This document shows, piece by piece, positions 37,785 through 48,454 of a stretch of DNA of 64,000 nucleotides (positions are counted from its first letter, which is position 1; the number at the start of each line of letters is the position of its first letter). Where the stretch lies: contig JTDE01000102.1 of the NCBI GenBank assembly GCA_014338405.1, positions 156,753-220,752 of the forward strand, written 5' to 3'. The translations under genes were made by a program, and so were the position numbers. The notes below the pieces were generated by a model that ran no database searches, was not told the DNA's origin, and saw only the letters and a program-made list of their open reading frames with translations. Source of the stretch: Paragonimus skrjabini miyazakii (Eukaryota; Platyhelminthes; Trematoda; Plagiorchiida; Troglotrematidae).

Positions 37785-39540
37785 TAATGGTCAGGGCAGT
37801 TGAAGCGATTGAACGAAGTTTTCCCGTTCACATAAGGTTGGATTACGTAATCGAATGGCAATGGCCTCGACAGTGACCAACATCCACTGGCGAACGAGTT
37901 TTGACCGGTTCGATGGAAATCTGTAGATAACAGTGAACGATCGATCTATGTTGACCTGATGATCGCTGTCAGTCAGATGACGTACAATGGCACTCGTGAC
38001 TGATTTTCTGTCACCTGTTCCGATCCATGCTTGATAATGTTCTCTGATTCTTCTGGACAAGTGCCGAGTCGAACGCCCCACGTAGTCTGCTGAACAATCG
38101 CAAACGAACGAGTATATCACCACAGACAAGTTGTGGACCAGCACTTTATCCTTCAGATTTAGAGTAATCATTGCTGGACCGGTGAATGAAATAATCGGTC
38201 CGGCTGTGTTGAACGTTCTCTTAAGCGAACTAGTAAGTCGACGGGTTAGTGATTCAGTCAACGTATCTCTTTTGTCTGACAGTCGTATGAACATGAGCTT
38301 CTTTTCAACTCCTTGAATCTTAACTGATGCTTCAAATGCTTTCATATGTTTGGCCACAAAATTGTCGGGCTAGCCATTCTCGTGTAGAATATGGGTCACA
38401 AACTGTACCTCCTGTTCCAAAGCATCCATTGAGTAGATCTTTCTGGCTTTATCCGCCAAACATTTGACCAGGTTTTGTTTGCATTTTGAGTGGGTGAAAC
38501 TATAAGAGTCATTGTACTGGCCCGACCAAGTAGTCTTCCGATAAACTGCACTTTTCAAACTTCCGTCAGTCCTTCTACTCAAAGAGACGTCCAGGCAATG
38601 GAAAGGTCAATTTAATTTCAATTCAAAGGTGAAGCTTACCAGCGGATGTGCGCGGTTGAATTCCTTCGAAATATCAACTATGTTAACCGATGAATCTGTG
38701 ATAGCGAACATATAATCAACAAAAATATCTGTAGAAAACTCTTTGATTTATAACAGTGCTCAGTACCGTTCGTTCCAACTTACCCATACAAATATTTGCC
38801 AGCAGTAGTCCTAACTGTAACCCTATTTCTACTCTGTTAGTCTATCCGTAAATGTCACCATTAAAAATAAACTGCACGTTGTAGGTGCATTTGAAAAGCA
38901 ATTCATTCAAATGCATTGTTGGCAAGCCGATCGAAATGTTGTCATTTTCAGTAAACTTGCATGAGTAATATGTCGCTTTCACTAGTGTCACATCATTAAG
39001 CCGACAAGTTATGAGGAGAGAACACATGATTTTACTGTTGACGTGAATGTCACGAACTTTATTCACAAAGTCTAAGGTATCTTGCAGACTGTAAACACAA
39101 ATATCCCTCCGAACTGTCTCCAAGATCTTGGCAAACCATTGTGCCAGGGCGTGATACGGTGAATTCTTCATATCCAAGATAGGATGCAGAGGGCAGTTAG
39201 GCCTATGCATATTTGATAGTCCATAGAGGCGAGGAATAATGGTATCTGTAGGCCTAATGTTTAACTCATTGAAAACGTGGATTGTGTGAGGGACAGTGTT
39301 CAGTTGCGACTGTGAATTTATCAACCCTTGAAGTGAGAAAATTCGTTCCACCTATTGGCATTCCCTATTTCCTTCCCACTCAGTTTTGTTTTATTCAACC
39401 AACTCGTCATTAGTCGTCTGCAGCGCGAGTAGCTATTCTTGATCTGACTTACTCGCGTGACGGTTCGTCTTTGATCTCGCTGGTTCCCTTCAGAACCCAT
39501 TGATTTTGTTAAACGAGACTACTGTCATGTACATTTAATT
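37785..39540 (-). pseudogene. PLE-E: Penelope-like element, reverse transcriptase plus GIY-YIG endonuclease
   Basis: This is the most complete PLE in the window. From 39351 (minus) the frame reads PRLYGLSNMHRPNCPLHPIL, MKNSPYHALAQWFAKILE and RRDICVYSLQDTLDFV, the fingers and early palm of PLE reverse transcriptase. At motif A, SLLITCRLNDV has no Asp. A frameshift precedes LLLANICMGKLE, and at the catalytic loop the sequence reads FVDY instead of YVDD. From 38582 the frame stays open to 37791 except for one TAG near 38370. It contains SRRTDGSLKSAVYRKTTWSG and then a full GIY-YIG domain: VIYSFVCDCSADYVGRS (codons 79-96 from 38357), REHYQAW, and VEAIAIRLRNPTLC with Glu at codon 164. The nuclease part is far better kept than the polymerase part. 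The 5' end (39352-39540) is only weakly recognisable. Confidence 0.88.
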
Positions 39541-40319
39541 ATTGTCTATAGTATTTTTTGAGGAATCTTCTGGTTCGAGACCCGCCGAAGCCCTGCTTTT
39601 TCACAGTTGGCTTTCACATGGGTCATAACATCTTCCAAATTGTTCATTGGTTGCACAGGTGTCTCTAGTTATACTGTATTTACCGTGTTTACGTTCAATC
39701 TTGTTTAAGTTTGGGAGTCCGTTTTCGGGTAGCACCTAACTCAACAATCAGTCGTGTATCATTGGAACGAAACTGTTGAGCCCTTGAAATAACTGTGTGA
39801 CTCACTCCATACAGCACGTTTCATTCAGGCATGAGAGTTCTGTTACGTGTTTCAATCTGGCAGAAGCTCCGAGTGCTCCAACTTGGGTCTCCCATAAATT
39901 ATATAATGCGCCATAATACATACAAGTAATACTCTATAACAAAGTGTCTGCTAATATGCCTGTATAGTTTATGAATGCCTGGGGAGCAACCTTACACATA
40001 CTATTTATCCTTGTAGGATTCGCCAAACGTTTTTGCCACTCATCAGGCGTGTGGACCGATAGCAACCTGAAACCAGTGTCAAACAATTCCCTGTCTTATA
40101 CGAACTACCACGCATGTACCGGAGACATGCATACGATTCCAACTGAACAGCAATTGCAAGTGAGCCCAAGTCTGTACGAATAACAGTGTTGTTTATCTTT
40201 AATCAGTTGTTTCGAAACGCATTACGAATAACCAGGACAAAAATGTCAATTTAAATGTTGATGAAAACGATACAAACTTTATGAGCCGTCGAGTATGTAC
40301 TCAATGATGAGTAGTAGGG
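39541..40319. other. Non-coding, no recognised feature
   Basis: This is the flank of PLE-E and may include its unrecognisable 5' part. A 70-codon frame at 39971-40183 has no motif. Confidence 0.45.
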
Positions 40320-40620
40320 AATTCGGTCGATATCGATTGATCACCCTCCATAGTCGCTAGTAGGTTTTACACAATCGAAACAAGAAACTATTAGACATCG
40401 GCTCATGTTAGAGCTCGTCAGTAGTGCATACTCTTTTCACGGCCGGTATTAGGACTCCGTCTGTGCTCTCCTGAAGTAACTCTGTTCGCTTATACGCCAT
40501 TGGTCTTTTATTAAGTAGGGTAGAACCGTCATATACAATCACTTAGGTACATTTGTTTGCAAGTAATTTTCCGATTGTCCGATCGCCTCGAGAAGAGATA
40601 CATCAAATGTCCTATTAACT
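40320..40620 (-). repeat. Dispersed tRNA-cored repeat, strongly degraded long copy
   Basis: The minus strand aligns with the long copies in blocks. The body block (cggctcatgttagagctcgtcagtagtgcata, plus-strand reading) is recognisable, the box B region is degenerate, and the box A region reads TGGCGTATAAG. Upstream, ccgattgtccgatcgcctcgag matches the arm 5' of box A at 54500-54515. Part of the extra 5' region is therefore present here as well. Confidence 0.5.
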
Positions 40621-40739
40621 CCAGTTGATGATCTCACCATTAAGAGTTCTCTTCAAGTTGCAGTCACAGAAATCATTACATGTTTCAGCGATATTTTGAT
40701 TGCTGATACGTAGTAGAGGAGTTGGTTTATGCGGCGTCA

Positions 40740-40925
40740 CCCATAATCATTTGTAACCGTCGCGTTCAAATATTCTTTCTAAGCAGCCCGTTTCTATAAG
40801 TACACTATACCCAATTTTCACTCTCATTAGAGCTCGTAGGTAGTGCATATCCTCTCGAGGGCAAGAACTAGAACTGAGGCCATGCCCTCTTGAGGCAACC
40901 ATATTAATGACATGATCAGATGCAG
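40740..40925 (-). repeat. Dispersed tRNA-cored repeat, degraded short copy
   Basis: The block ttttcactctcattagagctcgtaggtagtgcatatcct is kept, as is the region around ctagaactgaggccatgcc and gaggcaacca. The 3' end (cccataatcatttgtaaccgtcgcgttc) still matches. Box A is lost. It lies about 120 bp from the preceding copy in the same orientation. Confidence 0.5.
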
Positions 40926-43900
40926 CTTTTTCGGACCCAGGATGAAAACTTTTTGTCAAGTATTTTCCCGAGACTCTCTGGATTTGCAATTTGAATCAGA
41001 CAGTTCGCACGAAGAAAACTTTGAAGGTCAGCAACAGAATTACACAGTCATCCAGATGTTAAAACTAGCAAAGGAAGGCTGAAGTGTTATTTGTCGTTTG
41101 CTTTTAAAAGATAATGCGGTAGGTAATGAGGAAATCCTGACTTGTTTGGCTACTTGAACGTAAGAACCTAAAGCTCACACGTATGGTTCATATCAGATAT
41201 GCTAGATAACCAATGTACCTTAACATATAAGAAAGATGATGGCTATGAGATACGTCTGCGAGTGGTAAACTATGCAAACACAACGGCCAAGGGTCATACA
41301 CGGAAAGCGTATTGTAATTCTGTTCATGAAACCTAGCGCTGATGCGTTAGTACAGGTTTAGCTCCAGATGGCCGCACGCTCCGTCAAATCCCTATTTTGA
41401 GAAGATAATGAATGACGCTGTTTGGCAAAACGCTTGTTAGAACCGATTAGACGGATAAACAGAGGTACTACTTGTTTAGGTGTGATGTATGCCATTTGTT
41501 TGTAATTCAGGATATTAGTCAATAGGAAGCATATATATAGCGTACGCAGTTCAGAACGATGAAGGGTTGCCACACAGTCTACAGGCAAATTGGTCTTTCC
41601 GGACTGCGATGCTGACGGTCCGGTATGTCTTGAACTTCACAAGGAAGAAGCATTGACTATAATGCGTGAAAGAAATGGGTGAAACTATCCTCCTGAAAGG
41701 TAACGTGATTGCATGTTGATTTCACGAGGCTTGATACCTTATACACATCACGGTGGAAACATATCGTTGGCCACTTCATGCGACAAAGTTCAACCCCGTT
41801 GTCGGGTGACCTCAGAGATGAATACCTGCTATTCTATCCACTGTACATAACATTGACCACGCACGCAGCACATGTGGAAGTGATTGGCTTAAAGACGCTT
41901 TCGACTAGGCATACTCTACGGAAGGTGAATGTTGAACCATGTAGTCAGTAGATTCTGTAATTATCACGACAGGTGATTGCACTTTTGGTCTACCGAAGCA
42001 GTTGGGCTTATCCACAGTTATGAATCATTCCCTTTATGCAAGGAATTCTGATCTGTTTTCATAGAGTTTTTCATATTCATATGCACACAACTGGATGTAG
42101 TACTTTTTCCGCACATGGTTAATCTTACATACCAAAGTACTTGAAAAGAAAATTCATAAATTGCTTAGTAGAACAAGTAAAAATTGAAACCAGTTTGAAA
42201 AGCTGCAAAACAGGGAGACGATTGCAGTTAGCTTGGTGAAGCCATACTTTTGTTTCCACCCCTAATGACTGAATGTTCATCTCTAACCGGAAAATGTTAG
42301 AACAAATGTTTAGTTGGCGGAGAATGTTCAAAATAGCGTTTTGTTTGCAAAAGAAGGAGTTGACGAGTTAGAAACAAAAGAATTTTGACAGTTTGTTGTT
42401 TGTGAAAGCACACGGGCCAAGTTCCATTCATGTGACAAACCTAAAACAACAGGATGATTCAACAGGGTAGAAATGACAACTGTCACAAGACGCAGTTGAA
42501 AGAGTTTTTGACAAGGACGTAAGTGTCTGACATTCGCGACATTCGCTAAGATATCTTTGAAACTTTAATTGTATACTGCTGGCAGTTTCAGACTTCTTTT
42601 TTTAGAAATGTACGGAGGGACTTGCGAGTCTATCCGAGTGGGAAGAGTGGTGTAAAAGTGGAAATTTAAATAATAAAAGATAACTTGAAATTATTCTTGC
42701 ATAACTAAAGAAATCGGTCAAATTTGTTTTTCGACAGTTCAACTGGCCTAGGAATTTCCGGGTCATGCTGACAATAATTCATAAACACCTGACTACTTCC
42801 AGTTTTTGGGTCAGTGGTCATGCGTTTCGGCTGAATTGTATGTTGATGAATGTGAACGCAGAATTTGACATTTTCAAAAACTAGAAGATAGACCACACGT
42901 AAATAAAACGATTCATCATCAGTAGTGAATTCTGTCCTCTTATTCCAAGCGTAAACATGGCTGCTATAACCATGTTCTCCCGTAAACACTGTTTTTCCAC
43001 CACTTTGGTCAAAATGCGTGGATGGACGCGTAAGAGAAAATTTGGGCCATGGAGGGCAATTGTGACAGTTGTAAATCAGAACGAGTTTACTTCGTTATGT
43101 ATGCGCATTTGAATGATCGGAAGTCCCCGTAGAACTCGCGGAAAATACAGTTTCTGCGAACAGACTGATTTTGACAAATTTTCATCTTTAGCTGCTCACG
43201 TTATGCAAGATTAAATGACGATCTGAATAGGTATTGTTGAAAAAATAAGGGGGCGGGAAATGCGATTAGATAAACGATTAACACTACTTTGCTGTGATTA
43301 GGAACACAAGAGAATTCGGTTCTCCGTAGTCAGTGCTAATCGGATTGGTGCAGTGAGACGGATACAAATTGTCTCCCAGATTGATCGGCTGCGTTTGGCT
43401 AAGGGAGCCCCAGGGGTTGCATGAATTGCTTATGAATAGTTACATTGCGACCACCTCGGCTATCGACAAGAGATGGCTTTTGACCTTTCGTGACAAAGGT
43501 CCCGAAAAACAGCAGATGGTAGGAAATGCTCTGTTTGCACCCGTTTGTCGATCACAATCGATCAAGTGAGCCAGGATTGAAGAATTGATGCTTCTTGTTG
43601 TTTCACAGGAAAACCAAGCGGGACAATGTTAGCGGATTCTCTCAGATAAGCACACAATAATGTCACCTATATATGATGAACCACAGGAACACACAAATGA
43701 CAAAAATAAAAGAGGGAGGATCACATATAAATTGGGTGGCGGCAGAAAGGCAGTAGCAACATTTGATACCCAATTAGAAAGGCAGCAGTATACACATTAT
43801 GTCTAGAAAGTAGGTACTCGGGAAAGAAGATCACAATATTCATTGTCGTTTACGAACAAGCCACTGGAGAAATCACGGTAGGGAGGCGCACTACCTGGAT

Positions 43901-45311
43901 CGTTTGGTGTGTAAAGTATGGCACAGTGCGACGGGTTGATGACTCATGTAAAATGTGAGATTTTTGAGCTATTGGTATGATTGTTAGACGAGGTGATAGA
44001 ATAAGTACAACTCAGTGGCATACAGTCACTGACAGAAATTCGAACCCAGTCGAGAGTCTGATTTTAAAATTCAGTAATCTTCGGTCTGTACCAGTGATTT
44101 CTCTAGGCATATGCTGAATAGAATAAAAACGCTTCTGCGTGCAGCACAGGAAGTACGTGTTCGCCGTGAAATAACGGTATGACATCACTAATAAATATGT
44201 TCAAAGTTAGTGAGGTTTACGTCACTAGCTTTTCTATCCAGGTTGTTAGTTTGCTCTTGTTTTCCGTTTGCATACAATTTTTATTCCTTCGTGCCACTGT
44301 AATAATGAATGTTTGATCATTTAACCCCATGTTCTGCATTCGGGTCGCCTCCGGAAACGGAAACACAAGTTCGGGCATCTAACGCAATGCCATCTGGTTC
44401 AAACGCCAACATTTCACCGGTCACCCCATTGAAACTACCGTGGTTGAACACATTCCACGTTCAAGAGAAAATAAAGTGGACAAGCGGACACTTCTCCTGA
44501 AAATAAGGATAGACTAAACCTGACGTTTTGCGATAAAATAAAACTTCATATCAACGGTCCGTATTATCTGATGTAGTGTTAATATGGTTTCTGGATGAAT
44601 GAACGGACGTGTATTGATCAAAGCTTCCGTGATGATTGTGTGTTGGTTTGAGAACGATTTTTGCTGGGAGTCAGTTTGCAATACTCACTGACGTATAGAC
44701 CGCAAACTGGTGTTGATTGGGACAGACAGCTACCTATTTTTTCCATGCATTCTTGGTATTCAAGTGCAGGGTTTAGTTTTCTAATAGAATAGCGTGCTTA
44801 CCTACATACTTCAGGACATCATGATTACTAATCCATAATATCTATGTAGTGGAATGATCGGCTAGGAGTTCAGATGTGAACCCCGTCCAGGTTGCTTGAA
44901 CTATCGTGACTCGACGTACGATTGAAAATGACCGCCTCAATAAAACAATGGAGGATTTAGAAGAGGCATTCGGCGATTAATTACAAGTATTAGAAGAGAA
45001 TGTCCCGGTGAATTTGTTTACAATCACCTAAAAAGTGTGTATTCAATAATGGTTAATTAAAAAGGGTTGTAGTTTCCAAAAGTAGTGGTCAGTTTTGCGC
45101 TGAGCTCACGTCTATTATGGACACACTCTGTATTTCCACACCATTTTGTATAATATCCCTATATACTTCAGCAATTATTCCGAACGATCGGTGTGTATTT
45201 GATAAAGATCTCATCCCGGATATGATCACTATATAAGCCACAACCGGTTACTTCGATTTTCGAAAACAACTCAAACAAGCATCCGTGAGTGATTATCCTT
45301 AAACCAGCATG
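40926..45311. other. Non-coding, no recognised feature
   Basis: Open frames up to 94 codons (42705-42989, minus) have no motif. A 9-base tandem (gacattcgc twice) lies near 42530. No copy of the window's repeats was seen. Confidence 0.5.
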
Positions 45312-45893
45312 GTCGGGATTGTAAGCAGTTTTTTAACGCATAGCATACAAATTGTGTGTTAACTATAGCGTTTGTGCACATATTCCTAAATCGATATTCC
45401 ATAAAACGTCAAGTCCACACGTAATAATGCTTTCTAATATATTACACCGTGTTTCAGTCGTTCTTTGCTTGAGGTTAGCGCATTAGCATATTAACTGGAC
45501 ACTACTGTTATAAACATGCAGTTTGCATATACATGATGGTCACTAATAAATCGCGCGGTTATCGATTGGAGTTAACAGACAGTAACTATGTCTCCTGTCG
45601 AGACGATCGAGCAACTTGATCATTACTCACAAGCAAAACTGGTTCAGTGTTCACATGTGATGTTAATTCGGTCATGCCTAACGTGAGGTCAATGGCGAAG
45701 TGGTAAATACGATTGCCTCATGAACAGCGTGTCCGTGGTTCTAGTCCCGGCAGTGGCTAGGATATGAACTACTGACTAGCTTCAATGAGAGCGAAAGTCG
45801 AGTCTAGTACTTCTGCCGTTCGGAAGGAGCCGACTGGAAAGTCTATAGGAATGCGACAGCTGCGATCAATTCTGGGTGATGTTCAACTTGAAA
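45312..45893 (+). repeat. Composite dispersed repeat, long copy with tRNA-like Pol III boxes
   Basis: The whole interval aligns, in reverse complement, with 54217-54791. Box A TGGCGAAGTGG (45693-45703) and box B GGTTCTAGTCC (45737-45747) are 33 nt apart, as in a tRNA gene; box B differs from the consensus GGTTCGANTCC by one base. The following body (gcagtggctaggatatgaac ... cgagtctagt ... gccgactggaaagtct ... gcgacagctgcgatcaattc) is the part shared by all copies in the window. About 380 bp upstream of box A (45312-45692) is shared only with the copy at 54217 and partly with those at 40320 and 10115. Confidence 0.8.
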
Positions 45894-47504
45894 GTGGTAG
45901 AGCTTCACTAACCACAAACACAGTGACCAGCACTGGTTAACAGACAGGATCTGATCCACTTACATGATAATGCCAGAGAGCAAGTTGCAAATTGACCATT
46001 CAAGAATTGCGCCAGCCCGATAGTGAAAATATACCCAGCCCAGCATACCCAACTAGTTTTTCTTCAACATACCACTTGTCAACTCTGACAACCAGTTCCT
46101 TAAGGGAAGAAGCGTTCGGGGACAAGTTGACCTTAAATCGGAGCTTGAGGGTTATTTATATCCGAAAAAGTAGCGTTTATTGAGAGCAGGTTAAATGCGC
46201 TTAACTCATATTGGCAAAGGTGCATTTTTCATAGTGGTGCCTGTTGTGTGTAAAGGTTTGCAGCTGACTGCAATATACCTTCTAAATATAATTTCTCAAA
46301 ACGTTCAGTGCTCCAGTTTCTTGCAACGTTGAACGTGAAGGGAGCAAAGAAAAGAGGTCACTGAAGGATACCTCTCAGAAATCTCACACGAAGAATATCT
46401 TGTGGTGTACTGAGTTCGTTGTCATCTTCCTTTGTGACAGACGTTGTGTCCCACCAACAAACATTTTGTGTAATTTTAAAAAAGTTGCCCAATTTGCGAA
46501 CAAACTTAAAAATGTGTACAGTACGTCACTTCTAAATAGGTGGAACCTGAACTTTCCATCCGATGCGTATTAGCCAGCCTTGCTTCGAAATGTCTTAACG
46601 TTTTTGGGGTTGGATAGAATTTCCAGTAAAAAAGCGACACGCAGGATGCTAATCCAGCAAACTGGTGTAACCTGTAGACTGGTTAACTTCCTCAGCTCCA
46701 TCTTGTTCCTCCTTGCTCTTCAAGAGATGTGAAACTGTCCGGTACTGTCTTCTGGCACTCCTGACACTGATGTTGGAACCTAAGATTGTAACATTTCACC
46801 TAAACTCTTTTCATTCAACGGTTTTGATCTACTTTAATGATGGAATGAAATTTATCTCACGTTCAATTGTAACTTGCCTTTGATTCACAGACACTTTGGT
46901 GACCTTCCATATACCACGTATGTCTGTATGCTCAGTTCCTAGTTGCATCTTTGCGAATCTTAGTGTTTAGTTGTGCTGGAAAAATTGTGTTGGATCGTGC
47001 ACATCAAACTACCTTGCTGGTCTTGTTCCGAAAGCACAATATTTGACTGATTACAATCTTTGCATTTAAACTTTTTCTGAGTTGTAATCCAGTCCACAGT
47101 TTATTTTGATTTTTCTTCTTTCCATTCACACAAATTGTTCACTTATATGAGACACGCTGTCTTACAATAAAAGTCAGAGACGTTACACTTTCTTCAAAAT
47201 CAATTTGATCATTTCACACCAGTGTCACTTTTCCCAAATATGTCGTTGCGTTTTCTTTGTCAAGCGTTATAATCTTTTCACACACTCATATACCTACTCA
47301 GACGTTTCGCTTATTGCGTGCGATTCCCCATTGGTTACAACTGTTCTAAGATTTCTGTCGAGCTTATTACCACGGTGCATTTGCCATTCTCTTATGAGCA
47401 TATCATAAGCAGTCGCATCGCGTTAACTGACCTGGTTTAATTCCATTTTTCCCTAAACACCAAAACTTGCCTCAAATTCTCTATGACACACCGTTTTATA
47501 ATAA
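45894..47504. other. Non-coding, no recognised feature
   Basis: Short open frames at 45992-46183 and 47205-47408 show no motif. The plus strand of 46800-47480 is pyrimidine-rich, and no splice-flanked coding segment was found beside it. Confidence 0.45.
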
Positions 47505-48185
47505 TCACCAATGGCATACCGTGCTCAATTCATGCCTTTTCTCGTAAAATTGCCAAATTCTTAATCCACTATTTACATGAACGTCTGCACCGAGAACGAA
47601 AATAGAAACACATAGCAAACAAGTAAACACCCGGTGCTTCGTCATGAACTTAACAAGACCACATTTGTACCGGCTAACTGGGGTGGTGAATACAATATTA
47701 CCAAGGCAACAGGTCGAGACTACGTTTTTAGGTGTTGTCACTGATATGTACGTCAACAAAACCACCCCGTGATGGGCACAAGCTATGTTGGTCCCATTTT
47801 TGTGACCCGATCGATAGTCACGAACGTAAACGGCTACTCTAATAACACAACTACTGTCGGAATCCGGTTGGCCGAAATGTTGTGTGTGCTTGTCGGTAAA
47901 ACAAAAAACAAGGTGGACCGTGTGAAGATTTCGACACAATTCTGGTCGATATAAACTGATCGGAATGTAACAGGTAAGGAGCCGTTCGGCAGACAAATGA
48001 GATGTCCCGTACAAACTCACATGTGGTCCCATCTCAGTGAGATTCACGCAGCGCTGTTTTGAACGCATTAAGTTGACGTTAAGTCTGGTTGCTGAACAGT
48101 GGATGATACGGTACAAGTTGGATGGGTCAAATGTGGAACCAGCGGCATACGTCTCCAAGATTGTTCCGACGTGAATTAGGTCCAG
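47505..48185 (-). CDS. Unidentified open frame of about 226 codons
   Basis: The minus strand is open from just after a TAA at 48186-48188 to the stop at 47505. The first ATG is near codon 41 of that stretch, so either the true start is internal or this is an exon or element fragment. The protein has more than a dozen Cys residues, no recognised fold motif, and one clearly hydrophobic segment near the C-terminus (FTCLLCVSIFVLGADV). An open run this long is unusual for chance in DNA of this composition and is the longest in the window not explained by a known family. It lies immediately downstream of the LINE on the same strand, so it may belong to that element's 3' region or to another element. 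No function is assigned. Confidence 0.35.
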   Translation of the reverse strand: MDLIHVGTILETYAAGSTFDPSNLYRIIHCSATRLNVNLMRSKQRCVNLTEMGPHVSLYGTSHLSAERLLTCYIPISLYRPELCRNLHTVHLVFCFTDKHTQHFGQPDSDSSCVIRVAVYVRDYRSGHKNGTNIACAHHGVVLLTYISVTTPKNVVSTCCLGNIVFTTPVSRYKCGLVKFMTKHRVFTCLLCVSIFVLGADVHVNSGLRIWQFYEKRHELSTVCHW

Positions 48186-48454
48186 TTATCCCTCACGAAG
48201 ATGCCCAAAAATGCGGGTCGATCGAAAATACGAAGGGAAGCAGCGATCACAAAAGGAGTCGTCAAAAAGTGCGACTACACAAAGCCACTTAAAATAAGTA
48301 CCAACCTAACGAGCTGGAAATTATCATCATCATAGCAGCCAAAAGGCTTACCAAAAGGTACTGTTGCCCGGGCCGCCGCTCACCTCAACAGGGTCGTGGA
48401 ATATCCTTAAAGAAAACGCTACTAAGAAGTTTGAAAATTAATTAAAGACTAAAC

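Noticed and set aside
40011..40050. Minus-strand CCTGATGAGTGGCAAAAACG as a hammerhead core
   Set aside because: The GAAA element reads AAAA, the spacing is too short, and no stem III or PLE remnant lies next to it.
45693..45747. A genuine tRNA gene suggested by box A and box B
   Set aside because: The acceptor and anticodon stems cannot be formed convincingly and the same sequence recurs in several degraded dispersed copies, so it is a tRNA-like module of a repeat.
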